The notes below the pieces were generated by a model that saw only the letters and a list, made by a program, of their open reading frames with translations, was not told where the DNA came from and did no database searches. Below, in pieces: positions 8,102-18,279 of a stretch of DNA of 45,135 bases. Both the position numbers and the translations under genes were made by a program. The stretch is from contig CANHAH010000007.1 of the NCBI GenBank assembly GCA_947458705.1, positions 1 through 45,135 on the forward strand, given 5' to 3'. The stretch comes from Opitutia bacterium. Lineage in GTDB: Bacteria > Verrucomicrobiota > Verrucomicrobiia > Opitutales > Opitutaceae. Each line of letters starts with the position of its first letter. The first letter of the stretch is position 1.

Positions 8102-10731
8102 GCTTCATTTTAAAAATGGCGTGGCGAGATTCGAGGGCTTCGCGGCGACGATTGTTGCTTTATTCTTTGTCCGTGGTGCTCGGTATCGCAGCGCTCGTCG
8201 CAATCGGCTCGTTCACGGTTAATCTGAAGCAAGCTATAGATGATCAAGCGAAGGGATTGCTCGGCGCGGATCTCGTGGTGACCTCGCGTACGGCTTTTAG
8301 CGAGTCGGTGCTCACGTACACCGCGGGGATCGGGGGCGAACGATCGCGCGTGCGCGAGTTTTCTTCAATGTTGGTATTCACTACGGCCAATGACGCCACG
8401 AGGCTAGTCCAGGTACGTGCGGTTGAGCCAAATTTTCCATTCTATGGAGAATTTGAAACGGCTCCCGCTGGCGCCGCCGCAGAGTTGCAGGCCGGAAGGC
8501 CAGTAGTAGTTTTAGAGGAGACACTACTCACGCAATTTGGCGTGAAAGTCGGTGACATGGTGAAACTCGGCCAAGGTACGTTTACGATCGCGGGGGCAAT
8601 CTTGAAGGTGCCCGGTGAGGCGGCGGCGATTGCGACCTTTGCACCTCGAGCGTACGTACCACTCGGGCTTTTAACGAAGACCGGACTCATGAATCGTGAG
8701 AGCATCACCCAGCACCGTCTGTTGATCAAACTACCTGAGGGGCAAGACGCGGAGGCTGTGGAGCGCGTGATGAAATCAAAATTTGCGAGTGAACGCCTTT
8801 CATTTTCCACGGTGGCGGAACGCAAGCGTAACCTCGGAGCGGCGCTGACCAACATCGAAGCTTTTCTCAATCTAGTGGGTTTTGTAGCGCTATTTCTCGG
8901 TGCTATCGGAGTTGCTAGTGCGATTCACGTCTATGTGCGCCAAAAGATTGCGACGGTTGCGGTGCTACGCTGCCTCGGGGCGACTGCGGCGCAGAGTTTT
9001 TCCGTGTATGTCGTGCAAGGCATCGGGCTTGGCATGTTTGGCGCGGCCATCGGGGCAGCGCTCGGGATCATCTTGCAGCTGTTGTTGCCCGTCGTTTTGC
9101 AGGGAGTCTTACCCCTTGATGTGAATTTTTTCATCGCGTGGTCGGCTGTTGGTCGTGGTTTGGGTGCGGGTTTGCTGATTTGTTTTTTATTCACACTTTT
9201 GCCGTTGCTGGCCGTACGGCGAGTATCGCCGCTTGTTGCGTTGCGCTCGGCGTTCATCGAGCGTACCGGTGCAGCCACCGATCCGTGGCGCATTATTTTG
9301 GGCGTACTGATTCTCGCGGCGGTCACGGGCTTCGCTTATTGGCAAACGCGCAGCTGGCGCATCGGGCTCGGTTTCACTGGGATGCTTGTAGTAGGTTTTG
9401 GTGTGCTGGCCGGACTCGCGCAGGTCGTGGCATGGGCCGCACGGCGTTTCACCCCACGGAGTTTGCCTTACGTCGTGAGGCAAGGGATCGCGAATTTGCA
9501 CCGGCCTAATAATCGCACGGTCTTGTTGTTGCTCTCGCTGGGATTGGGAACGTTTTTGATTCTCACGCTCTACCTCACGCGCACGACTTTGCTTAACCAA
9601 GTCGATCTCGCGGGCGAGGGCGCCCGGCCTAATTTGTTATTTTTCGACATTCAGGATGACCAAATCGAGTCGTTTAAGAAAATCGCCGCAGAGCAAAATG
9701 CCCCCGTCATTCAATCGGCGCCGATTGTGACGATGAAAATTTCTGCGCTCAAAGGCCGTCCTGTGGATGAACTCATGCGTGAGCGTGAGGCCTCGCGCTC
9801 GACGGCATTTGCAATCGAAAGTGACGCAGAAAAAAATAACCAACGCCGTCCCGCAGCCGGATCGCGTAGCGAGTCTAACGGGCGTGGCGGATTGCGTCTA
9901 TCGGGTGGAATGCTCGGGCGCGAGTATCGCTCGACCTATCGCGCTAAGCTCTCGGGTACGGAGCGGTTAGTCGCTGGAAAATTCGAAGGTCAGGTGCCGC
10001 CGGGCGCGGCGGTCGTGCCAATCTCGGTTGAGGAAAGTTTTCTAAAAAATCTACAACTCGCGCTCGGCGACGAGATTGAGTGGGACGTGCAGGGTGTGCC
10101 CGTGCGCACCAAAGTAACGAGTGTGCGAGCCGTCGAGTGGCGACGACTCGACTCTAATTTTTTCGTGGTGTTTCCCGAAGGTGCGATCGAGGCGGCTCCG
10201 AAGACGTTTGTGGCAGCGCTTCGAGCCGCGAGTCCGGCGGTTTCTGCGCAGACGCAACGCGCCCTCGTAGCCGCGTTTCCTAATATCTCGGCCATCGACC
10301 TCGCGCTGATTTTGCAGGCGTTAGACAGTATTTTTTCGAAGGTGGCTTTTGTGATCCAGTTCATGGCGCTCTTCACGGTATTCACCGGCGTGATAGTACT
10401 CGTTGGCGCGGTGCTCAACGGGCGTTATCAACGGATCCGCGAGACCGTATTACTCCGCACCCTCGGAGCGACGAGGCGCCAGCTCGTGCAAATCCAACTG
10501 GTGGAATACTCGATTCTCGGCGTGCTTGCAGCCGTCGTCGGCGGCGGGTTGTCAGTCGCGGGTAACGCCTTAATCGCACATTTTGTGTTTAAGATTTCTC
10601 CCGTGGCGCCGCCTTTGCTTATCCTTGGCGCGGTCGCGGCAGCGGCGGCGGTTACGGTGGTCACAGGTTTAGTGACGGGGCGCGGCGTCACGGATTATCC
10701 GCCGTTGGAAATCTTGCGTCAGGAAACTTGA
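8098..10731 (+). CDS. FtsX-like ABC transporter permease (YbbP-like, 877 aa)
   Basis: 4-bp ATGA overlap with ybbA-like gene; two repeated FtsX TM blocks (QKIATVAVLRCLGATAAQSF, RIRETVLLRTLGATRRQL). Confidence 0.88.
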   Translation: MSFILKMAWRDSRASRRRLLLYSLSVVLGIAALVAIGSFTVNLKQAIDDQAKGLLGADLVVTSRTAFSESVLTYTAGIGGERSRVREFSSMLVFTTANDATRLVQVRAVEPNFPFYGEFETAPAGAAAELQAGRPVVVLEETLLTQFGVKVGDMVKLGQGTFTIAGAILKVPGEAAAIATFAPRAYVPLGLLTKTGLMNRESITQHRLLIKLPEGQDAEAVERVMKSKFASERLSFSTVAERKRNLGAALTNIEAFLNLVGFVALFLGAIGVASAIHVYVRQKIATVAVLRCLGATAAQSFSVYVVQGIGLGMFGAAIGAALGIILQLLLPVVLQGVLPLDVNFFIAWSAVGRGLGAGLLICFLFTLLPLLAVRRVSPLVALRSAFIERTGAATDPWRIILGVLILAAVTGFAYWQTRSWRIGLGFTGMLVVGFGVLAGLAQVVAWAARRFTPRSLPYVVRQGIANLHRPNNRTVLLLLSLGLGTFLILTLYLTRTTLLNQVDLAGEGARPNLLFFDIQDDQIESFKKIAAEQNAPVIQSAPIVTMKISALKGRPVDELMREREASRSTAFAIESDAEKNNQRRPAAGSRSESNGRGGLRLSGGMLGREYRSTYRAKLSGTERLVAGKFEGQVPPGAAVVPISVEESFLKNLQLALGDEIEWDVQGVPVRTKVTSVRAVEWRRLDSNFFVVFPEGAIEAAPKTFVAALRAASPAVSAQTQRALVAAFPNISAIDLALILQALDSIFSKVAFVIQFMALFTVFTGVIVLVGAVLNGRYQRIRETVLLRTLGATRRQLVQIQLVEYSILGVLAAVVGGGLSVAGNALIAHFVFKISPVAPPLLILGAVAAAAAVTVVTGLVTGRGVTDYPPLEILRQET

Positions 10732-10802
10732 GTGGACCATGAGTTTTTTCCAATCGTGAGATTTTGCTCGGACCAAGCCGATGCTCTGCACAATTTAAAG
10801 GA

Positions 10803-11276
10803 ATGCGTTCTGTCGTCACGTTTCATTACACGCTCCGCGATCCTTCTGGCCAGGTGCTCGATACTTCGGGTGGCACTGCGCCTGTGACGTATCTTGAAGG
10901 GGCTGGTCAAATCATCGACGGACTCGATGAGCAATTGCGCGGCGTGGCTGCGGGCTTTAAGGGCCGCTTCACCGTGCTGGCGGCGAAAGCCTATGGCGAC
11001 CGTGATCCAGCTCAAGTGCAGCGCATAAAACGATCGCAGTTGCCTGTTGAGGGCGAACTTCATGTGGGCGATCAATTTCAGACCGACAGTGATCGTTTCG
11101 CTCCAGTCGTTACCATCGCCGGCATTGATGGTGACGAGGTTTTATTGGATGCGAATCACCCTCTGGCGGGGGTGGACCTTACCTTTGAGGTCGAAATCTT
11201 ATCGGTTCGCGCCGCGACGGAGGATGAATTAAGTCATGGTCACGCGCATGGCTCGGACGGCCACGCTTGCGGCTAA
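10803..11276 (+). CDS. slyD: FKBP-type peptidyl-prolyl isomerase, SlyD-like
   Basis: VTFHYTLRDPSGQVLDTS, YLEGAGQIIDGLDEQLRGVAAG, DANHPLAGVDLTFEVEIL, His-rich tail HGHAHGSDGHACG; start at internal ATG 10803. Confidence 0.88.
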   Translation: MRSVVTFHYTLRDPSGQVLDTSGGTAPVTYLEGAGQIIDGLDEQLRGVAAGFKGRFTVLAAKAYGDRDPAQVQRIKRSQLPVEGELHVGDQFQTDSDRFAPVVTIAGIDGDEVLLDANHPLAGVDLTFEVEILSVRAATEDELSHGHAHGSDGHACG

Positions 11277-11350
11277 AGCGTATTGCGGGCGAGCTTGGTT
11301 TGTCGGTTGATCTCGGCGGGTCCTGTGTTTTTTTTGGAATTTGAAATTTA

Positions 11351-12091
11351 ATGAAAACTCTCGGCATCGATATCGGTGGGTCGGCACTCAAAGGAGCTCT
11401 TGTGGACACCACGACGGGCAAACTACTCTCGGAGCGGTTTCGCATCGATACTCCCGATACGCTCACTCCCAAGGAAATGGCCGGCGCGGTCAAAGCGATG
11501 ACGCAACATTTTAAGTGGAAAGGTCCTGTGGGCATCGGTTTCCCAGGGGTGATTCAAGGCTCGACGATTTGGACCTCAGCCAATCTCGATAAAAATTTTA
11601 TTGGTTGCGACGGGGCGAAGCTCTTCGGGCAGGCGACACGCTGCTCAATCGCAATGATCAACGATGCGGCTGCGGCCGGCGCGGCCGAGATGCGATACGG
11701 CGCGGGGCACGGCTTCATGGGTAAGGCATTGTTGCTGACGCTTGGAACGGGTGTCGGTTCATGTTTTTCTTATCAAGGTGTCATCACCGCTATGGAGCTT
11801 GGGCATTTTCCTTGGGGCAAACACGGCAAGTCGGCTGAAAAATTTCTCGCGGCTTCAGTGCTCGAACAGAAGAAATTATCTTGGAAAGAGTGGGGCGGAC
11901 GTCTGCGTGATTATGTGGCGATTCTTGAAAAATTATTTTGGCCGGAGTTAATCATCGTCGGTGGCGGCGTTAGCGCAGATCATGCTAAATTTTTTAAATA
12001 CATCAAACCCCGTGCGCGGCTTGTACCAGCGGAGTTTCTGAACAACGCCGGCATCGTCGGTGCGGCGCTCTGGGCTGCGGAGAGGAAGTGA
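11351..12091 (+). CDS. ppgK: Polyphosphate glucokinase (ROK superfamily)
   Basis: LGIDIGGSALKGALVDT, GIGFPGVIQGS, NDAAAAGAAEMRYGAG, LLTLGTGVGSCF, ELGHFPWG, LIIVGGGVS. Confidence 0.87.
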   Translation: MKTLGIDIGGSALKGALVDTTTGKLLSERFRIDTPDTLTPKEMAGAVKAMTQHFKWKGPVGIGFPGVIQGSTIWTSANLDKNFIGCDGAKLFGQATRCSIAMINDAAAAGAAEMRYGAGHGFMGKALLLTLGTGVGSCFSYQGVITAMELGHFPWGKHGKSAEKFLAASVLEQKKLSWKEWGGRLRDYVAILEKLFWPELIIVGGGVSADHAKFFKYIKPRARLVPAEFLNNAGIVGAALWAAERK

Positions 12092-12163
12092 TTTTTTTAG
12101 GTACGGTCGGGAAAATCTCTTCCCAATTTCGCAGGGGGTGAGCTAACGTGCGCGCCTGACTAT

Positions 12164-13564
12164 ATGCTGTCTGTTGCGCCCAAACTTCGTCCCGTCCTTG
12201 ATCCCAATTTTTTGCCAGCTGCGCTTTGGCAACGCGCTTATTGCGCGCTTGTGGCCAAGGATCCCGGCTCGCGGCCATTTGTGATCGTGCTCGAGCGCAA
12301 AGATGGATCGGTGTTTCGTCATGAAAGTCGCGTGTTGGCTGCGAATCATCCTGCGGGCGTACTCACGCTGACGTACGCCGAACGACTTCTTAAGTTTTTA
12401 TTGTGGATGAAGGGTGGCCCACGCGTGTTAATTGCTGGGGCCGATGAGATCGCGGTGGCGCTTTCGAAAATTTATGCGCCTAGCGGTACGCGTGCTTTTG
12501 ATTGTGAGTTTATGGGAATAAAAATTTTCGACCGGGCGTTTTCGGTCGAAGCGGTAAGCTGGGAAAATCTACCAGAGACCCGCGAGACGAGTCTGCCGAT
12601 GGGTCGAAATCTAGACGGTTGTCGGATTGGTTTCGATCTCGGTGGGAGCGACCGGAAGGCTTCGGCGCTGATTGATGGCGAAGTGGTTTTCTCGGAGGAA
12701 ATCGCCTGGGATCCTTATTTCCAAAAAGACCCGTCTTATCATATAGAAGGCGTTAATGATTCATTGAAGCGAGCGGCGGCGCATTTGCCGCGTGTGGACG
12801 CGATCGGGGGGAGTGCGGCTGGTGTTTATGTGAGCAACGAAGTCCGTGCGGCGTCTTTGTTTCGCGGCGTTTCATCGAGCGATTTTGAACAACATATCCG
12901 CCGAATGTTTTTCACTTTGCAGGAGCGCTGGGGTGGGGTGCCGTTTGAGGTCGTAAACGATGGTGAAGTCACCGCGCTAGCGGGTGCGATGTCGATGAAC
13001 GATAACGCGGTGCTAGGCGTCTCGATGGGTACGAGTCAGGCGGGCGGTTACGTGACACCGTCAGGCAACATCACACCGTGGCTCAATGAGCTCGCGTTTG
13101 CACCGATTGATTATCGGCTGGATGCGCCCCGCGATGAGTGGTCGGGCGACATCGGTTGTGGCGTACAGTATTTTTCGCAACAAGGGGTGGGGCGACTCGC
13201 GGCGCAGGCCGGTTTTAATTTTCCGGCAACGTTGCCGTTGCCGGAGCAGTTGATCGCGGTACAAACGGCGATGAAGGTCGGCGATGCCCGGGCGCGTGCG
13301 ATTTATGAAAGCATCGGCGTGTGCTTCGGTTACGCGATCGCCCATTATGCGAATTTTTATGAAGTGAGGAATTTACTTGTGCTTGGGCGTGTGACCTCGG
13401 GTGACGGCGGGGAAATTATTTTGGAACGAGCAGGCGCAGTCTTGTTCGCGGAGTTTCCTGAGTTGGCGGAAACGATCCAGTTACGCACGCCGGATGAAAA
13501 AAATAAACGTCATGGTCAGGCGACGGCGGCGGCGAGTTTGCCGACGCGACGCGCCGCACGATGA
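12164..13564 (+). CDS. Divergent ROK/actin-ATPase-fold protein with N-terminal extension
   Basis: 466 aa; FDLGGSDRKASALIDGEVVFSEEI (phosphate-1-like), VVNDGEVTALAGA, VLGVSMGTSQAGGYV, LLVLGRVTSGDGGEII. Confidence 0.75.
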   Translation: MLSVAPKLRPVLDPNFLPAALWQRAYCALVAKDPGSRPFVIVLERKDGSVFRHESRVLAANHPAGVLTLTYAERLLKFLLWMKGGPRVLIAGADEIAVALSKIYAPSGTRAFDCEFMGIKIFDRAFSVEAVSWENLPETRETSLPMGRNLDGCRIGFDLGGSDRKASALIDGEVVFSEEIAWDPYFQKDPSYHIEGVNDSLKRAAAHLPRVDAIGGSAAGVYVSNEVRAASLFRGVSSSDFEQHIRRMFFTLQERWGGVPFEVVNDGEVTALAGAMSMNDNAVLGVSMGTSQAGGYVTPSGNITPWLNELAFAPIDYRLDAPRDEWSGDIGCGVQYFSQQGVGRLAAQAGFNFPATLPLPEQLIAVQTAMKVGDARARAIYESIGVCFGYAIAHYANFYEVRNLLVLGRVTSGDGGEIILERAGAVLFAEFPELAETIQLRTPDEKNKRHGQATAAASLPTRRAAR

Positions 13565-14586
13565 AGCCTAAGGTCGCAGCGGCAGAGGTGTTGATCGTCG
13601 GGCAAGGGGTCGCGGGAACTTTGCTCGCTTGGGAATGCGAGCGGGCTGGCATTCCGTTTATGTTGGCGGCTGGAGCCGAGGGCGTACCGGCGATGGTTTC
13701 TCGTATGGCCGCAGGTATCATTAATCCTGTAACGGGAAGAAGGTTGGTAAAAAGTTGGCGCATCGAAGCGGCGTTGCCGGTGGCGAGGGCGGCGTACTTT
13801 GAGATCGAGTCGGCCTGGGGTGTGAAGGTCTGGCGTGAAATGCGGGTGCGACGCATTTTTCAGGATGAGCGTGAGCGACGTACGGGTGCGGAGAAGACGG
13901 CGCGCGGGGAGTTGGCTCCGTATGCAGTGGTTGCGGAGACAGACGGACTTTGGATCGAAGGAGCTGCGCGCGTGGATCTGCCGCAGTTATTAGCGTCGGC
14001 GCAGGAGCGTTGGACGCGGGCAGGGCGTTGGCGCCTAGAGACGGTCAATCTGATGGTGGAAACCACGAGGTACAATCTTGTGGTAGATTGCCGTGGGTTG
14101 GCCGGTGCGCTGGACCCTGCATGGGCGATGGTTCCGTGGGAATTTTCCAAGGGTGAGACGATTGAGTTAGCGGTGTCGCATTTGCCCGCGGACGAGATTC
14201 GCAATTCAGGTCATTGGCTATTGCCTGTAGGCAAGGGAGCGGCCTGGTGCGGCGCGACGCATTCACCTGGGGTGGTGGACGCGACCCCGACTTTAGATGC
14301 GCGCAAGATATTAGAAAGCAGCGCCGCTCAACTGCTTCGAGGACAGCATTACACAGTCACCGGACACACGGCGGGTGTGCGGGTCAATTTACCCGATCGA
14401 CATCCAGTCGCGGGCAGGCATCCGACGGTGGCGCGTTTGGGTTTGCTCAACGGTCTTGGAGCTAAGGGAGCTTTGCTCGCGCCGATGTTGGCTAGGCAAT
14501 GGATCAATCATTTGGCGGAGGGCGTGCCTTTTGATGCCGCCATTGATGTTGCTCGTTTTGCGACTTCACATCGCGGATCGCCTTAA
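13561..14586 (+). CDS. FAD-dependent oxidoreductase (DAO-like fold)
   Basis: ATGA overlap with upstream gene; EVLIVGQGVAGTLLAWECERAG dinucleotide-binding motif, GIINPVTGRR, C-terminal GLLNGLGAKGALLAPMLA. Confidence 0.82.
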   Translation: MKPKVAAAEVLIVGQGVAGTLLAWECERAGIPFMLAAGAEGVPAMVSRMAAGIINPVTGRRLVKSWRIEAALPVARAAYFEIESAWGVKVWREMRVRRIFQDERERRTGAEKTARGELAPYAVVAETDGLWIEGAARVDLPQLLASAQERWTRAGRWRLETVNLMVETTRYNLVVDCRGLAGALDPAWAMVPWEFSKGETIELAVSHLPADEIRNSGHWLLPVGKGAAWCGATHSPGVVDATPTLDARKILESSAAQLLRGQHYTVTGHTAGVRVNLPDRHPVAGRHPTVARLGLLNGLGAKGALLAPMLARQWINHLAEGVPFDAAIDVARFATSHRGSP

Positions 14587-14724
14587 TCTTGGGTTTTCGG
14601 TTCCAAATTCCCAAGGGCAGTTATCGTCTTTTAGGCTAACTTTCGTGCAACTTTTGATAAGCGTTGGTGTTGTGTTAACGTACCGCGAGCGCTTCCCAAT
14701 CCCGACATCAGTTTCTTGACTTAT

Positions 14725-14750
14725 ATCAGCAGTCGCTGGCGCTGATTTTT
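14725..14750 (+). terminator. Possible weak stem-loop followed by T-run
   Basis: ATCAGC-agtcgctggc-GCTGAT followed by TTTT; only a 6-bp stem, about 140 bp downstream of the FAD oxidoreductase stop. Confidence 0.3.
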
Positions 14751-14858
14751 GGGTTTGGTCACACCGACCGCACGCCATTATATTTCATTTTGGGGCATGT
14801 GTAGCTTGCCTAGTGGTCGTCGTTTTTTCATTTTTAACTTATATACCTATTTGATAAC

Positions 14859-16223
14859 ATGAACGCATCTGTCCTCGCGCCTGTCGCCGTCAAAAAATCT
14901 AAAACGAAATATATCGTTATTGGCGCCCTTTTGCTTGTCATCGGCCTAGGGGCCGCGGCTTATTTTAAAAACAAAAAGGCCGATATAGGCCAAGTTGTCA
15001 CAGTCGAAAAAGCTGTGGTTAAGACCATTACGCAGCTCGTCACTGCCACGGGTAAAATTCAGCCCGAGACGGAAGTTAAAATTTCCCCTGAGGTCGCCGG
15101 TGAAATCATCGCCATCCCCGTAATCGAGGGGCAGACGATCAAGAAGGGCACGCTACTGGTTAAGATTAAGCCCGACACTTATCAGGCGCAACTCGAGCAA
15201 CAAGAGGCTGCTCTCGCCTCCGCCAAAGCCACCGCCGTCCTCGGCAAAGCCCAACTCATGAAGGCTAGCCAAGATTTCGCCCAATCTGAGGAGTTGCATA
15301 AGAAAAACCTCATCTCCGAGTCGGATTATACGGCCACCAAAACTCTTCTCGAAGTCGCCCAAGCCAACGTCGAAAATTATCAGGCGCAGATTCGCCGCAC
15401 TGAAGCTTCCCTTAGTCAATCCCGCGACCAACTTAACAAAACTACCATTTATGCGCCCATGGATGGGTCCATTAGTTCCCTGACCAGCGAAGTCGGTGAG
15501 CGCGTCGTGGCCCAAAGCAGTTTCACCGGCACCGAAATCATGCGTGTGGCCGATCTCACTAATATGGAAGTTCGAGTAAAGGTTAACGAAAACGACATCG
15601 TTAATGTGAAGATCGGTGATAAAACCGTGATCTCCATCGATGCCTTTCCTGGCCGCAAATTTGCCGGATCCGTCTATGAAATCTCCAGTTCGGCTCAAGG
15701 TGCAGGGGGTTCTGGCGCCGGATCCAATCAGATGCTTAACACCGATGAAGTGACGAACTTCCTGGTAAAAATCCGCATCGCTGATCGTGATATTAAACTC
15801 CGCCCCGGCATGAGCGCGACCGTCGACATCGAAACGCAGACGGTTGAAAATGTCATTTCCGTTCCGGTGCAAAGCGTCACTGTCCGTGCCGCCGGTGGTA
15901 AAACCTCAGAAGATCTCCAGAAAGAAAAAGCCAAGGAAACCCGCGAGAAATCTGGCAACGACCTCGACGTTGCTAACGAGCGTGAAGAAGCCCGTCGTAA
16001 CAAAGTAAAACTCGACCGCGTGGTCTTCGTAAAAAAAGGCGACATCGTCGAACTCCGTAAAGTCGAGACTGGCATCGCGGACAACATCTCCATCGAAATC
16101 AAAAGCGGCGTGAAATCCGGCGAAGATATTGTCTCAGGCAGTTACGCAGCCCTCACCCGCAAACTCAAAGACGGCGCCAAGGTCCAGCTCGAGAAACCCA
16201 AGAGTGAAGAGGACAAGAAATAA
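14859..16223 (+). CDS. Efflux periplasmic adaptor subunit (HlyD/MacA family)
   Basis: N-terminal TM, VTATGKIQPETEVKISPEVAGEI lipoyl-like block, coiled coil, KTTIYAPMDGSIS, RPGMSATVDIETQ. Confidence 0.92.
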   Translation: MNASVLAPVAVKKSKTKYIVIGALLLVIGLGAAAYFKNKKADIGQVVTVEKAVVKTITQLVTATGKIQPETEVKISPEVAGEIIAIPVIEGQTIKKGTLLVKIKPDTYQAQLEQQEAALASAKATAVLGKAQLMKASQDFAQSEELHKKNLISESDYTATKTLLEVAQANVENYQAQIRRTEASLSQSRDQLNKTTIYAPMDGSISSLTSEVGERVVAQSSFTGTEIMRVADLTNMEVRVKVNENDIVNVKIGDKTVISIDAFPGRKFAGSVYEISSSAQGAGGSGAGSNQMLNTDEVTNFLVKIRIADRDIKLRPGMSATVDIETQTVENVISVPVQSVTVRAAGGKTSEDLQKEKAKETREKSGNDLDVANEREEARRNKVKLDRVVFVKKGDIVELRKVETGIADNISIEIKSGVKSGEDIVSGSYAALTRKLKDGAKVQLEKPKSEEDKK

Positions 16224-16265
16224 TTTGGGCGCGGCCCTCGCTTTATTCGTCTCCGCCTCCACGCC

Positions 16266-17000
16266 ATGATTCCTTCACAAGTCCCCGCCGCCGGCCGCCT
16301 CACGCGCCCGGCTGGCCCTCTAGTCATCGACATCGCTGGCGTCACTAAGCTTTACGAAATGGGCGAAGAGACTATCCACGCCTTGCGCGGCGTTTCGGTT
16401 CAGATCCATCGCAACGAATACCTCGCGATCATGGGTCCTTCCGGCTCCGGTAAATCCACTCTCATGAATATGCTGGGTTGTCTCGATACGCCCACCGCTG
16501 GTCGTTACGAATTCAATGGGAAGAGCGTCGCCTCTATGATCGACGATGAACTTGCTGACATCCGTAACCGCGAGATCGGCTTTGTTTTTCAAACTTTCAA
16601 TCTCCTTCCGCGTTCTACCGCTTTGGCTAACGTCGAGTTGCCTCTCATATATGCAGGTTACGCGCCCGCCGAACGCCGAGCGCGCGCTATCCATGCTTTG
16701 GAAAACGTCGGCCTTGGTTCGCGCCTACATCACAAGCCTAACGAGCTCTCGGGCGGTCAACGCCAGCGCGTCGCTATCGCCCGAGCCCTCGTCAATTCGC
16801 CCTCGATCATACTCGCTGACGAGCCCACGGGTAATCTCGATTCTAAGACGGGCGTCGAAATCATGGCGCTCTTCGAGCAACTCTACGAGCAGGGTAACAC
16901 CTTGATCGTAGTCACCCACGAAGAAGACATCGCTCGCCACGCCCGACGTATTGTTCGCCTGCGCGATGGTCTAATCGAGAGTGATGGCTCGGTCTATTAA
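16266..17000 (+). CDS. ABC transporter ATP-binding protein (MacB/LolD type)
   Basis: [55 protein letters not shown]. Confidence 0.93.
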   Translation: MIPSQVPAAGRLTRPAGPLVIDIAGVTKLYEMGEETIHALRGVSVQIHRNEYLAIMGPSGSGKSTLMNMLGCLDTPTAGRYEFNGKSVASMIDDELADIRNREIGFVFQTFNLLPRSTALANVELPLIYAGYAPAERRARAIHALENVGLGSRLHHKPNELSGGQRQRVAIARALVNSPSIILADEPTGNLDSKTGVEIMALFEQLYEQGNTLIVVTHEEDIARHARRIVRLRDGLIESDGSVY

Positions 17001-17021
17001 GTCGCGTTTCGCCCCGCTGAC

Positions 17022-18272
17022 ATGAAGCGTCTCCTTTACGAGCTTACCGAGTCCTTTCGCATAGCCTTCGCTCAAATCCGAGCGAACAAGCTGCGCTCGG
17101 TACTCACAGCGCTTGGCGTCATTATCGGTATCGTTGCCGTTACGCTCATGGGTACGGCCATTCGCGGTATCGACACAGGTTTTAATAAAAGCCTCGCGAT
17201 GCTCGGCGACGACGTTCTTTACGTCCAGAAATGGCCATGGGGTGGCGTCGAAGATTGGTGGAACTACGCCAATCGCCCGCCCATCCGCCCAGAAGATGCC
17301 GACAAGCTCAACCACATCATCGAGCAGACACCCAACTCCCTACTCGAAGTCGCGGTGCCTGTCTCCACGCGTGGCAATTCCGTTAAGGCTGGTGAAAACA
17401 AAGTTAGCGGAGTCTTCACGATCGGCACCACCGCAGACTACGGGCGACTCATCAGCGCCGATTTTTCCGAAGGCCGTCTTTTTAACGACACAGAAGCCGC
17501 CGGCGGTCGACCAGTCTGCGTTTTAGGTTTCGATGTCGCCGAAGCGCTCTTTCAAAATCGCTCTTCCATTGATCAGACGGTTATGATTGGAGGACATCCT
17601 TTTACGGTCATCGGCGTCGTTGCGAAACAAGGATCATTTCTCGGTCTTTTTTCATTCGATAATCAGGCGATTTTACCACTCGAGGCGTTTCGTAAATATT
17701 TCAGTGTGCGACGTGGCGCTGAGATTCGCGTTAAAATCACCGACAAAACTCGCGTGGCCGATGCTCGTGAAGAGCTCACGGGTGCGATGCGTCGTGTGCG
17801 TGCTCAACTTCCCGGTGAACGGGATAATTTTAACATCAACGAACAAGGCGCATTCAAAGCTCAACTCGATCCGATCAAGCAAGGCATCGCTCTCGCAGGA
17901 TTATTTATCACGGGACTTTCGTTATTCGTCGGCGCCATCGGAATCATGAACATTACCTTCGTCTCCGTGAAGGAGCGCACCAAGGAGATCGGTACGCGCA
18001 AAGCCCTCGGCGCTCGCCGGCGGACCATCTTGCTACAATTTCTTATTGAGGCCGTTTCGATTTGTCTAATCGGCGGCTTCGTTGGCCTTGGGCTTACTTA
18101 CGGGCTCGTGCTGGCGGTCGGCGCGGCATTTCCGGCGATTCCCGTCGAGTTCTCAGTGAGCCTCGTTTTTATCAGCATGGCCGTTTCCATTTTAACGGGC
18201 ATCATATCAGGTTTTGCTCCGGCGTGGGGCGCTTCCCGTCTCGATCCGGTGGTGGCACTGCGCTACGAATAA
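17022..18272 (+). CDS. MacB-like ABC permease, paralogue 1
   Basis: IRANKLRSVLTALGVIIGI N-term, VKERTKEIGTRKALGARRRTILLQFLIEA, C-terminal GASRLDPVVALRYE. Confidence 0.92.
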   Translation: MKRLLYELTESFRIAFAQIRANKLRSVLTALGVIIGIVAVTLMGTAIRGIDTGFNKSLAMLGDDVLYVQKWPWGGVEDWWNYANRPPIRPEDADKLNHIIEQTPNSLLEVAVPVSTRGNSVKAGENKVSGVFTIGTTADYGRLISADFSEGRLFNDTEAAGGRPVCVLGFDVAEALFQNRSSIDQTVMIGGHPFTVIGVVAKQGSFLGLFSFDNQAILPLEAFRKYFSVRRGAEIRVKITDKTRVADAREELTGAMRRVRAQLPGERDNFNINEQGAFKAQLDPIKQGIALAGLFITGLSLFVGAIGIMNITFVSVKERTKEIGTRKALGARRRTILLQFLIEAVSICLIGGFVGLGLTYGLVLAVGAAFPAIPVEFSVSLVFISMAVSILTGIISGFAPAWGASRLDPVVALRYE

Positions 18273-18279
18273 GACGCGC

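Noticed and set aside
15153-15872. 239-aa minus-strand ORF opposite the efflux adaptor
   Set aside because: Antisense shadow of a well-supported HlyD/MacA-like gene; no recognisable motif.
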